NCBI GenBank assembly: GCA_030590405.1
Contig: JAUUYO010000081.1
Location: 1 to 12,503, forward strand
Length of the DNA stretch: 12,503 nucleotides
From: Kangiellaceae bacterium
Lineage (GTDB): Bacteria; Pseudomonadota; Gammaproteobacteria; Enterobacterales; Kangiellaceae
Reading direction: 5' to 3'
In this document: positions 6,688 through 12,503 of the stretch, in pieces
How the letters are laid out: every line of letters starts with the position of its first letter
How positions within the stretch are numbered: the stretch's first letter is position 1
Position numbers and translations under genes: made by a program
Notes under the pieces: generated by a model
Databases searched by the model: none
Told to the model about the DNA's origin: nothing
The model's input: the letters and a program-made list of their open reading frames with translations, nothing else

Positions 6688-6779
6688 GTAGGGTGGGCAC
6701 GTTCTTTGTGCTCACCGGGTTCTTTGTGCTCACCGGGTTCTTTAAATTCCACATGGGCACAAAAAAATGCCCACCCTAC
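6688..6779. repeat. REP/BIME-like pair of hairpins between glyA and nrdR
   Basis: GTAGGGTGGGCA (6688-6699) and TGCCCACCCTAC (6768-6779) are perfect 12-bp inverted repeats enclosing about 70 bases. Each end also forms its own hairpin: GTGGGCAC (6694-6701 region) with GTGCTCAC on the left, and TGGGCA (6754-6759) with TGCCCA (6768-6773) around an A-rich loop on the right. Two head-to-head hairpins of this kind are the architecture of REP pairs moved by RAYT transposases (TnpA-REP). In the transcript it would be a strong structure in the glyA-nrdR gap. No U-tract follows, so termination is not the obvious role. No transposase is present here. Confidence 0.72.
6701..6743. repeat. 18-bp tandem repeat inside the REP-like element
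   Basis: The unit gttctttgtgctcaccgg is present twice without change (6701-6718 and 6719-6736) and begins a third time (6737-6743, gttcttt). The extra copy makes the left REP-like arm asymmetric to the right one. Confidence 0.9.
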
Positions 6780-6803
6780 TATACCCTTAGCACTTTAACG
6801 AGT

Positions 6804-8057
6804 CTAATCAGCGTAAACTGGAAACTTTGCAGTTAATGCCAGTACCTTGGCTTTAACATCAGCAATGACTTGCTGGTTATTGATATCATCTAAGATATCA
6901 CAGATCCATTCTGCTAGCTGAGACGCTTCTGGCTGTTTCATTCCACGAGTGGTGATCGCGGGAGTTCCCATGCGAAGTCCACTGGTCACAAAAGGCGAGC
7001 GCGGCTCGTTCGGTACAGTATTTTTATTAACCGTAATAAATGCTTCGCCTAAAGCCGCTTCGGCATCTTTACCAGTAATGTCTTTATCGATTAAATCAAT
7101 CAAAAATAGGTGATTGTCGGTTCCGCCAGAAACAATCTTAAAACCTCGGCTTTGTAATACCGAAACCATCGCCTTCGAATTAACCAGGACTTGCGCCTGA
7201 GTCTGTTTAAACTCATCGCCGAGCGCTTCTTTAAAAGCAACGGCTTTAGCCGCAATAATATGCATCAAAGGTCCACCCTGACTGCCAGGGAAAACCGCCG
7301 AATTAAATTTCTTTTGCAGCTCAGGATTTTTTCGCGCCAGGATAATTCCGCCTCTGGGTCCAGCTAAGGTTTTGTGAGTGGTTGAAGTGACGACATCGGC
7401 GTAAGGCACTGGGTTAGGATATAACCCGGCGGCAATCAAACCGGCAACATGGGCCATATCCACCATAAAATAAGCACCAACTTTATCAGCAATCGCTCTA
7501 AATTTAGACCAATCAACCGTTCTGGAATAAGCTGAAAAACCAGCCAGGATCATTTTTGGTTTATGCTCCATTGCCAGGGCTTCGACTTGCTCATAATCAA
7601 TATAACCTTCCGCGTCTAATCCATATTGAACAGATTTATAGATTTTTCCTGAAAAATTAACCGGCGAGCCATGAGTCAAATGCCCGCCTTCGTTTAGATT
7701 CATTCCTAAAACCGTATCACCCGGCTGAAGCAAAGCCATATAAACTGCAGAATTCGCTTGCGAACCGGAATGCGGTTGGACATTGGCATAATCGGCTCCG
7801 AATAACTCTTTTACCCGCTCAATCGCCAGATCTTCCGTGACATCAACATATTCACAGCCGCCGTAGTAACGTTTATGCGGGTAACCTTCAGCGTATTTGT
7901 TAGTTAGCACCGAACCTTGTGCAGCCATGACCCTCGCGCTGGTATAATTTTCAGAAGCAATCAGCTCAACATGCTGTTCTTGTCGTTGTTTTTCAGACTC
8001 GATGGATTGCCATAGTTCGTTATCAAATTCTGCAATAGTTTGGTTGTTACGTAACAT
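6804..8057 (-). CDS. glyA: Serine hydroxymethyltransferase
   Basis: GlyA is the PLP-dependent enzyme that interconverts serine plus tetrahydrofolate with glycine plus 5,10-methylene-THF, the main one-carbon source for dTMP and purines. The 417-residue length equals that of E. coli GlyA. Visible blocks are ELIASENYTS (31-40), LTNKYAEGYPHKRYYGG (51-67), VQPHSGSQAN (93-102), the DMAHVAGLIAAG region (200-211) and TSTTHKTLAGPRGG with the PLP-binding Lys229. An AGGA sits 11 bases before the ATG. It is the first gene of the leftward array, with a candidate promoter at 8144-8172, and is followed by 140 bases containing a REP-like element before nrdR. No PurR or MetJ box is recognisable. Confidence 0.98.
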   Translation of the reverse strand: MLRNNQTIAEFDNELWQSIESEKQRQEQHVELIASENYTSARVMAAQGSVLTNKYAEGYPHKRYYGGCEYVDVTEDLAIERVKELFGADYANVQPHSGSQANSAVYMALLQPGDTVLGMNLNEGGHLTHGSPVNFSGKIYKSVQYGLDAEGYIDYEQVEALAMEHKPKMILAGFSAYSRTVDWSKFRAIADKVGAYFMVDMAHVAGLIAAGLYPNPVPYADVVTSTTHKTLAGPRGGIILARKNPELQKKFNSAVFPGSQGGPLMHIIAAKAVAFKEALGDEFKQTQAQVLVNSKAMVSVLQSRGFKIVSGGTDNHLFLIDLIDKDITGKDAEAALGEAFITVNKNTVPNEPRSPFVTSGLRMGTPAITTRGMKQPEASQLAEWICDILDDINNQQVIADVKAKVLALTAKFPVYAD

Positions 8058-8143
8058 TTTGCGTAGTTTCCTGAATTTAACTAAAAAGACTCTTAAAAAC
8101 CGAGGTTTCTGATACTTTTTTAGGAGTGATAAAATTTGTCGTT

Positions 8144-8172
8144 ATTGTATCGAATTAACGGCTTTGTGTCGC
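8144..8172 (-). promoter_or_regulatory. Candidate sigma-70 promoter for glyA
   Basis: Read on the minus strand, GCGACA (8172-8167, four of six matches to TTGACA) is followed after 17 bases by TACAAT (8149-8144, five of six matches to TATAAT). Transcription would start near 8137 and give a leader of about 80 bases. This is a pattern match only. Confidence 0.45.
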
Positions 8173-8237
8173 TATAATCGGTAGTTATAAGAAAACATTA
8201 TCGTTGAAAAGAAGCAAAAGTAATCCTTTAAGTGATA

Positions 8238-8268
8238 TTGAAAAACACTTCATCTGACCCTATATAGT
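8238..8268 (+). promoter_or_regulatory. Candidate sigma-70 promoter for djlA-dut
   Basis: TTGAAA (8238-8243) is followed after 17 bases by TATATA (8261-8266), or after 19 by TATAGT (8263-8268), placing the start about 65 bases before djlA. A second option is the perfect TATAAT at 8173-8178, which has only a weak -35 (TCGAAT, 8150-8155). The spacer 8058-8338 otherwise shows no gene, RNA gene or riboswitch that I recognise. Confidence 0.4.
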
Positions 8269-8338
8269 AAGATCTGCTATCTAAAATATAGTTGTCATTA
8301 CTGGCTCAACACAGACATAAAGGACAAAACACGAAACA

Positions 8339-9139
8339 ATGAATATCTGGGGTAAAATAATTGGTGGCGCATTAGGCGCAATGGTTGGAGGACCGATTGG
8401 TTTTTTCTTCGGTATCTGGATTGGTAATTCCTTTGATCAGGGATTAAACCAGAATTTTTCCAGTTTGTTTGGAAGTTCTGATCCAGCGCAAACTCAACGT
8501 ATCTTTTTTACCACGAGTTTTGCGGTAATGGGTCATATCGCCAAAGCCGATGGGATTGTTTCAAAACAGGAAATAGCCGCCGCAGAACAAGTCATGTTAC
8601 AACTTGGTCTGGATGAGGAAAAACGAAAAGAAGCTATCGATGCCTTTAACCTGGGTAAAAATGATGATTTCGATTTGGCCGCCAACCTGGAATCTTTAAT
8701 CAAGCATTGCGTTCGAAAACCCAGCCTGATTCAAATGTTTCTGGAAATACAAATCGTTGCCGCCACAGCGGACGGACAGGTTAGCCAGCCAGAAAAAGAA
8801 ATATTATATCTTATCGGTGGTTCATTCAGAATTTCACGAACTCAAATTGACCGTTTAGTCGAAATGGTCATCGCGCAACGCTCATTCCACCAAGGCGGTT
8901 ATACGGGTTCCGCGCGAAACCAATCCGGACCAACCATCGAGCAAGCTTATAAAGTATTAGGAATACCCGCTGATTCAAATAAAGCAGAAACTAAAAGAGC
9001 TTATCGAAAACTGATGTCGCAACATCACCCTGACAAATTGGTCGCAAAAGGTATGCCTGAAGAGATGATAAAAGTCGCCACTGAAAAATCCCAGGAAATA
9101 CAAGCAGCTTATGAAATGATCAAAAAACAAAAATTCTAA
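8339..9139 (+). CDS. djlA: Membrane-anchored co-chaperone DjlA (TerB-like plus J domain)
   Basis: DjlA is an inner-membrane type III J-protein that stimulates DnaK; in E. coli it affects capsule synthesis through the Rcs pathway. The 266 residues follow the family plan: a glycine-rich single N-terminal membrane segment (WGKIIGGALGAMVGGPIGFF, 4-23, extending to about 30) that in DjlA mediates dimerisation; a central TerB-like helical domain (about 50-180) with FFTTSFAVMGHIAKADG and MFLEIQIVAATADG; a glycine-rich linker; and a C-terminal J domain (about 200-266) with AYRKLMSQHHPDKLVAKGMP, including the HPD motif at 230-232. A purine-rich AAGGA lies 14 bases before the ATG, rather far. dut follows after 36 bases on the same strand. 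Confidence 0.95.
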   Translation: MNIWGKIIGGALGAMVGGPIGFFFGIWIGNSFDQGLNQNFSSLFGSSDPAQTQRIFFTTSFAVMGHIAKADGIVSKQEIAAAEQVMLQLGLDEEKRKEAIDAFNLGKNDDFDLAANLESLIKHCVRKPSLIQMFLEIQIVAATADGQVSQPEKEILYLIGGSFRISRTQIDRLVEMVIAQRSFHQGGYTGSARNQSGPTIEQAYKVLGIPADSNKAETKRAYRKLMSQHHPDKLVAKGMPEEMIKVATEKSQEIQAAYEMIKKQKF

Positions 9140-9175
9140 TTTTAACAACTGACGTTTATAACAGAGAAAAATCAT

Positions 9176-9631
9176 ATGAAAAAAATAGAACTTAAAATAC
9201 TCGACTCAAGGATCGGTTCAGACTTTCCATTACCAGACTACGCCACTAGCGGTTCTGCGGGCATGGATTTGCGTGCCTGTATTGATGATGCGATGAGCTT
9301 GGAGCCGGGCGAAACCAAACTAATCCCAACAGGCATTGCCATTCATATTGCCGATCCCGGTTTGGCGGCGACCATTTTACCGCGTTCGGGATTAGGTCAT
9401 AAACATGGGATCGTTTTAGGTAATCTGGTGGGATTGATTGATTCAGACTATCAAGGACAAATTTTTATTTCATGCTGGAACCGCGGTCAAACGGCGTTCA
9501 AGATTAATCCCGGTGACCGAATGGCGCAGTTAGTTTTTCTTCCGGTAGTGCAAGCCGAATTTGAGATTGTCGAGAATTTTAATGACAGTATTCGAGGTGA
9601 AGGCGGATTTGGTCATTCAGGTCAAGAATAG
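9176..9631 (+). CDS. dut: Deoxyuridine 5'-triphosphate nucleotidohydrolase (dUTPase)
   Basis: Dut hydrolyses dUTP to dUMP and pyrophosphate, keeping uracil out of DNA and feeding thymidylate synthesis. The 151 residues are the same length as E. coli Dut and nearly collinear with it. The five trimeric dUTPase motifs can be read: TSGSAGMDLRA (25-35), PRSGLGHKHG (motif 2, about 71-80), VGLIDSDYQGQI (motif 3, with the catalytic Asp), RMAQLVF (motif 4) and RGEGGFGHSG (C-terminal motif 5 that closes over the substrate). The start has only a GAGA upstream. In many gammaproteobacteria dut follows coaBC; here it follows djlA, 36 bases away. Confidence 0.98.
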   Translation: MKKIELKILDSRIGSDFPLPDYATSGSAGMDLRACIDDAMSLEPGETKLIPTGIAIHIADPGLAATILPRSGLGHKHGIVLGNLVGLIDSDYQGQIFISCWNRGQTAFKINPGDRMAQLVFLPVVQAEFEIVENFNDSIRGEGGFGHSGQE

Positions 9632-9689
9632 CTTTCAACGGAAAATTCAGGCAAGAAATCTCGATCTGGATAATTAATTTAAGTTAATC

Positions 9690-10868
9690 CTATTGCCAAT
9701 CAAGGTACCTGGCATTTTTTTTATTTGGATTAGGTAAAACTGTAGGCTGGTAAGTTTTTCTTATTTCGTCAGGAAAAGGCGAGTTGATTTCCTCCCACGT
9801 TGGGTGTAATTGTTTAGCTCGTTCATGCGGGATTGTTTGCTGCCAACTTAACGGCAGAAAAAACCAAGCAAACATGCTAACTGCTGCGTACTGAAAAACA
9901 ATTTTTGGCTTTAAAGCTTGATTAGAGCCGATTGCTGCAATCCGCTTTTTGAATACATTTTTGTGACTCAAAAAGAAAGTAGCAAAAAGCTCTGGCGAGC
10001 GTTGCCCAATATTACATCCAAAAGTATTGAGCCTTAGTACATGCAATAAGCTCTTACCATATTCTTCATTGGCAATATTATTAGTATCCAGAACCTTTTG
10101 GTCACACATTTCCTCTCTTAAAGAATTAAGGCGCCTCACCGCTAACCAGACAACCGGATTCAAACAAAAAATAACCTGGATCAGATTTTGAAAGACTAAC
10201 CACAAAGCATCCAATCGTTTAATGTGAGCCAGTTCATGGGCGATGATCGGACCAATAATTTTTTCGTTCTTTTTCTCCAATAATTGCTGAGGAATAAAAA
10301 CCACGGGAGATAAGACTGCAAAAGTAAAAGGTGATAAAAAGTCGCTTGAACCGATAACAATGATTTGTCGGTGTATATTAAACTCTCTTCGCCATTGATT
10401 AATTGCTTTAACGATCCAATAGTCTTCAACTGGGTGAGCAACCGCCAGCAACCGTGCGAGTTTTATCTTTAGCGCGACAAATTTGCTCGCGACAACTATC
10501 GAAACCGCTAACCAGATAAGCATCAATAATTTAAGCCAGGTGAGCGAACTACTCGAATCAGCAAAAATCTGCTGGTTGGCAAACTGATTTAGCCAATTAG
10601 TCCCGGAAATAACCGTCGGAAGCTCGATTTTTAACCAGTCATGACTTAAGTATCCCAATGAATAGCTGATCGAAAAATCAGTTGGCAAGACTAAACGAAT
10701 AAGCACTAAACACCAAAGGCCGTATTCGATCGCTCGCGGCATTCTCGGAAAAATCGACTTACTCACAAGGACGATTAAAGCCAATAACGCAGAATAAACG
10801 CTATTAAGCGCCAAAAAACGAAAAGCGATTTCGGCGTTTTCAAAAAGTGGCTGCAACACTGAAAGCAA
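9690..10868 (-). CDS. M56-family (BlaR1-like) membrane metallopeptidase without a penicillin-binding sensor
   Basis: This is an integral-membrane zinc protease of the BlaR1/MecR1 type that, in known systems, inactivates a BlaI-type repressor after a signal. The 392 residues contain hydrophobic segments near 18-36, 46-62, 110-132 and 222-246, and one near 325-342. The zinc motif HELAH is at 211-215, preceded by FTFAVLSPVVFIP (181-193), and the downstream NSLREEMCDQKVL (248-260) supplies the expected Glu/Asp ligand. After the last membrane segment only about 50 residues remain, with no SxxK transpeptidase-like sensor, so the stimulus is unlikely to be a beta-lactam acylating this protein. The start is a TTG at 10868, supported by GAGGA at 10878-10882, nine bases upstream within the end of blaI. 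It is two bases after the blaI stop. Confidence 0.88.
   Translation of the reverse strand: MLSVLQPLFENAEIAFRFLALNSVYSALLALIVLVSKSIFPRMPRAIEYGLWCLVLIRLVLPTDFSISYSLGYLSHDWLKIELPTVISGTNWLNQFANQQIFADSSSSLTWLKLLMLIWLAVSIVVASKFVALKIKLARLLAVAHPVEDYWIVKAINQWRREFNIHRQIIVIGSSDFLSPFTFAVLSPVVFIPQQLLEKKNEKIIGPIIAHELAHIKRLDALWLVFQNLIQVIFCLNPVVWLAVRRLNSLREEMCDQKVLDTNNIANEEYGKSLLHVLRLNTFGCNIGQRSPELFATFFLSHKNVFKKRIAAIGSNQALKPKIVFQYAAVSMFAWFFLPLSWQQTIPHERAKQLHPTWEEINSPFPDEIRKTYQPTVLPNPNKKNARYLDWQ
9694..9722 (+). terminator. Weak candidate intrinsic terminator after dut
   Basis: TGCCA (9694-9698) and TGGCA (9710-9714) can pair as a 5-bp stem around an 11-base loop, followed directly by eight T residues (9715-9722). 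It lies about 60 bases after the dut stop and overlaps the last codons of the oppositely oriented M56 gene. The stem is short, so its efficiency is doubtful. Confidence 0.4.
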
Positions 10869-10870
10869 AG

Positions 10871-11299
10871 TTAGCTTTCCTCAGATTTTGCGGATTTTTT
10901 ATAGCTGGTTTGTTGGTCGAGTAAACTCTCTAATTCATCAATTTCTGAACTGGATAACGCCTTGCTCCGGCCAAACAAAGAAACCAACGCACTTTGATCC
11001 ATTTCCAATAGATCATTCATAAAAAAACTGAGTAAACGCGCCAGTCCAGCAGGTTTAGAGATTTCGGCTTGGTAAAGAAACACCCCATGAAAATCTTCAC
11101 GTCTTAACAGGCCTTTTTTAACCATTCGATCCATGGTGGTTTTAGTCGTAGAATAAGCCCAATTGAACTCACCTTTTATTTGCTCATGCACTTCACGGAC
11201 CGATAAACCTTCTTTGCTTTTCCAAAGAACGTTCAACATTTGTAGTTCAGTTCGACTTAGATCTGGCAGATCGCCAGCAGATTTAGATTTTATACCCAT
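10871..11299 (-). CDS. blaI: BlaI/MecI-family winged-helix repressor
   Basis: BlaI-type proteins are dimeric repressors that are cleaved or released when the partner M56 protease is activated. The 142 residues open with LSRTELQMLNVLWKSKEGLS (14-33), the first helices of the winged-helix domain. They continue with VREVHEQIKGEFNWAYSTTK (34-53) and TTMDRMVKKGLLRRE (54-68), the recognition helix region and wing, followed by a helical dimerisation part (about 82-130) and a charged tail. The partner gene begins two bases after the stop. No Shine-Dalgarno precedes the ATG at 11299; a plausible -10 lies so close that the mRNA may be leaderless. The regulated target beyond its own operon is unknown, and no beta-lactamase gene is in the window. 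Confidence 0.88.
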   Translation of the reverse strand: MGIKSKSAGDLPDLSRTELQMLNVLWKSKEGLSVREVHEQIKGEFNWAYSTTKTTMDRMVKKGLLRREDFHGVFLYQAEISKPAGLARLLSFFMNDLLEMDQSALVSLFGRSKALSSSEIDELESLLDQQTSYKKSAKSEES

Positions 11300-11308
11300 G
11301 ATTTATTG

Positions 11309-11336
11309 ATTACACAACTGTTACAGATGTAGTCGA
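11309..11336 (-). promoter_or_regulatory. blaI promoter with embedded TACA-N2-TGTA operator
   Basis: TACAGATGTA at 11322-11331 is an exact match to the TACA-N2-TGTA core known from BlaI/MecI operators. On the minus strand it lies between a -35-like TCGACT (11336-11331) and a -10-like TGTAAT (11314-11309) with a 16-base spacer, an ideal place to block RNA polymerase. A second, imperfect dyad TACAC-aac-TGTTA adjoins at 11311-11323. The predicted start of transcription is only a few bases before the blaI ATG. Autoregulation of blaI and the M56 gene is the natural reading. Confidence 0.6.
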
Positions 11337-11380
11337 GAATACTTGGAAATGGCCCCAGAGTCAAATTGTAACTCGGTAAA

Positions 11381-11908
11381 CTATTCAAGCTCTCTTATTT
11401 TGACTGCTGGGTTACCAATATAAAGCGAATACCCATCAATATTTTTACTCACAAGGCTGCCAGCTCCAATCACTGTTCCGTCGCCAATACTAACGCCGGG
11501 AAGAATGATAACGCCTGCCCCTATCCAGACATTATTGCCAATAGAAACATCTTTTACTAAATTAATTTTCTTGAGTCGTTCTCTTGATGACAGCGGATGA
11601 TTGACGGTTAGTATTTGTACATTTGGCCCAACTAAAACATCGTTGCCAATCGTTATTTTCCCACCATCCAGCAAGCTGCAATTAATATTTAGATATACCC
11701 TCTCCCCAAAACTAATTTTATCACCGTAGTCACAATAAAAGCCTTGCTCTATGATAAGTTCTTCACCACTGTGAGCAAATAGTTGTTTTAACTTCTTCAG
11801 GCTTCCTTTTCCGGGGTTACGATTAAACGAACGACAGAGATCATGCACCAAGCTACGACGGTGCCGGTTTTCAGAAGTCAGACTGTCAAACACTCGGTGT
11901 TCAATCAT
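11381..11908 (-). CDS. Hexapeptide-repeat sugar O-acetyltransferase (maltose/galactoside acetyltransferase type)
   Basis: The protein belongs to the left-handed beta-helix acetyltransferases of the LacA/NodL/Maa group, which transfer acetyl from acetyl-CoA to a sugar hydroxyl. From the ATG at 11908 it has 175 residues (a TTG at 11917 would add three). An N-terminal helical Mac-like part (1-~50) is followed by hexapeptide coils: YGDKISFGERVYLNINCSL, KITIGNDVLVGPNVQI, DVSIGNNVWIGAGVII and VSIGDGTVIGAGSLV. The loop TVNHPLSSRER holds the expected catalytic His104. The C-terminus GNPAVKIREL is typical of the family. Neither start has a clear ribosome-binding site. The acceptor cannot be told from sequence. 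It ends about 80 bases upstream of blaI, in the same direction, so possible co-expression is open. Confidence 0.88.
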   Translation of the reverse strand: MIEHRVFDSLTSENRHRRSLVHDLCRSFNRNPGKGSLKKLKQLFAHSGEELIIEQGFYCDYGDKISFGERVYLNINCSLLDGGKITIGNDVLVGPNVQILTVNHPLSSRERLKKINLVKDVSIGNNVWIGAGVIILPGVSIGDGTVIGAGSLVSKNIDGYSLYIGNPAVKIRELE

Positions 11909-11942
11909 TTTATGCAAATATCGAATCTATCAATGGATGCGC

Positions 11943-12362
11943 TCAATAAATTGGCAACTTGATAAACGCCAATACCAGCATTCCAATTAAAGACAAAACA
12001 CCAAAGGTAAAAATACTGAATCGTGCTGGCACAAAATTAGAATTAATATGGATAAAAGCGTGCAATAGACGACTGACAACATACAGCCAGGCTAATACAA
12101 TCACGCTAGTGTTAACAGTGTCAGTCAGGTAAAAAAGTAACGCCAAGATGTAAAAAAGCACCGGCGTTTGAAACTGATTGGTAATATTATTAGACACCTT
12201 GACTACCCCCTCAGGCCAGGCACTATTATCCAATGCGGTTTTCTGCCGATCAACACCACCAGATTTAATCGCTTTAACTTTTCTCATGCCTAGAATTAAA
12301 AAGACTAGCAGCGTCAATGCTATCTGGACTAATACGGGCAGTAAAATACTTGAAAAGTTCAT
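11943..12362 (-). CDS. MAPEG-family membrane protein
   Basis: MAPEG proteins are four-helix membrane proteins, some with glutathione-dependent activity; the bacterial members are mostly uncharacterised. Start chosen at ATG 12362 (139 residues) because AAGGA (12375-12371) lies eight bases upstream; ATG 12365 is also possible at five, and the longest frame (12407) would add an unlikely polar extension. Four hydrophobic helices are visible: about 5-26, 66-84, 86-105 and 116-135. Family signatures are NQFQTPVLFYILAL (62-75) and AWLYVVSRLLHAFIHINSN (91-109), where the Arg/His pair is typical. It is 34 bases upstream of the acetyltransferase start on the same strand, so the two may be cotranscribed. 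Substrate and role are unknown. Confidence 0.87.
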   Translation of the reverse strand: MNFSSILLPVLVQIALTLLVFLILGMRKVKAIKSGGVDRQKTALDNSAWPEGVVKVSNNITNQFQTPVLFYILALLFYLTDTVNTSVIVLAWLYVVSRLLHAFIHINSNFVPARFSIFTFGVLSLIGMLVLAFIKLPIY

Positions 12363-12503
12363 CATGCTCATCCTTATGGTTGTTAGCCCATCTTTCGACA
12401 AAATCATGCTAAAGATCTGCTAAGTCATTGATTTTGAATTTCGGCATAAAAACAAACCCAATAAAATCAGATGGTTAGGTTGCGCGCCTCGGAGTGTAGT
12501 GCC
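12363..12503. other. Right-edge non-coding stretch, no gene recognised
   Basis: About 140 bases lie upstream of the MAPEG gene. I find no convincing promoter, RNA gene or terminator. An ATG at 12471 opens a plus-strand frame of 11 codons that leaves the window, and a minus-strand frame enters from the edge for about 27 codons, but neither shows family features. The last ~35 bases are clearly more GC-rich than the rest and may belong to a different unit. Confidence 0.4.

Noticed and set aside
8975..9175. Minus-strand frame antisense to djlA
   Set aside because: Shadow of the J-domain coding sequence, with no supporting features.
12471..12503. Possible integron attC fragment (GTTAGGT resembling the GTTRRRY core)
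   Set aside because: Only one core-like heptamer, no paired RYYYAAC partner or stem in the window, and the adjacent genes are not separated by attC-like sites.

Overview
The window looks like chromosomal DNA of a gammaproteobacterium with moderately AT-rich coding sequence. The gene order glyA-nrdR-ribD-ribE-ribB-ribH-nusB-thiL-pgpA is the classic gammaproteobacterial riboflavin cluster, and DjlA, Dut and GlyA read much like their Enterobacteria counterparts. A marine lineage such as the Kangiella relatives would fit, but that is a guess from gene content and style.

From 8057 down to the left edge everything is on the minus strand: glyA, nrdR, ribD, ribE, a ribB with a decayed RibA-like half (RibBX type), ribH, nusB, thiL, pgpA and a truncated clan AA aspartic protease. 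Most spacings are short (1 to about 60 bases), so this looks like one or two long transcripts. The genes supply 5,10-methylene-THF (GlyA), control ribonucleotide reductase (NrdR), make riboflavin (RibD, RibB, RibH, RibE), assist antitermination (NusB), make thiamine diphosphate (ThiL) and make phosphatidylglycerol (PgpA). The first enzyme of riboflavin synthesis, GTP cyclohydrolase II, must come from elsewhere because the RibA-like half lacks the zinc cysteines.

Two non-coding insertions interrupt this array. Between nusB and thiL, 1961-2150 is a 190-bp element with 25-bp imperfect terminal inverted repeats and a TA on each side, i.e. a MITE. It landed in the last codons of nusB and now provides the final base of its stop codon. 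Between glyA and nrdR, 6688-6779 is a REP/BIME-like pair of hairpins with an 18-bp tandem repeat inside.

A divergent spacer (8058-8338) with plausible promoters on both strands separates glyA from a rightward pair, djlA (membrane-anchored J-domain co-chaperone) and dut (dUTPase). Facing them on the minus strand are a BlaI-type repressor and an M56 (BlaR1-like) membrane metallopeptidase, which are translationally coupled. A TACA-N2-TGTA dyad lies in the promoter in front of blaI. The M56 protein has no penicillin-binding sensor domain. Further right are a hexapeptide-repeat sugar O-acetyltransferase and a MAPEG-family membrane protein, both minus strand, followed by about 140 bases with no clear gene.
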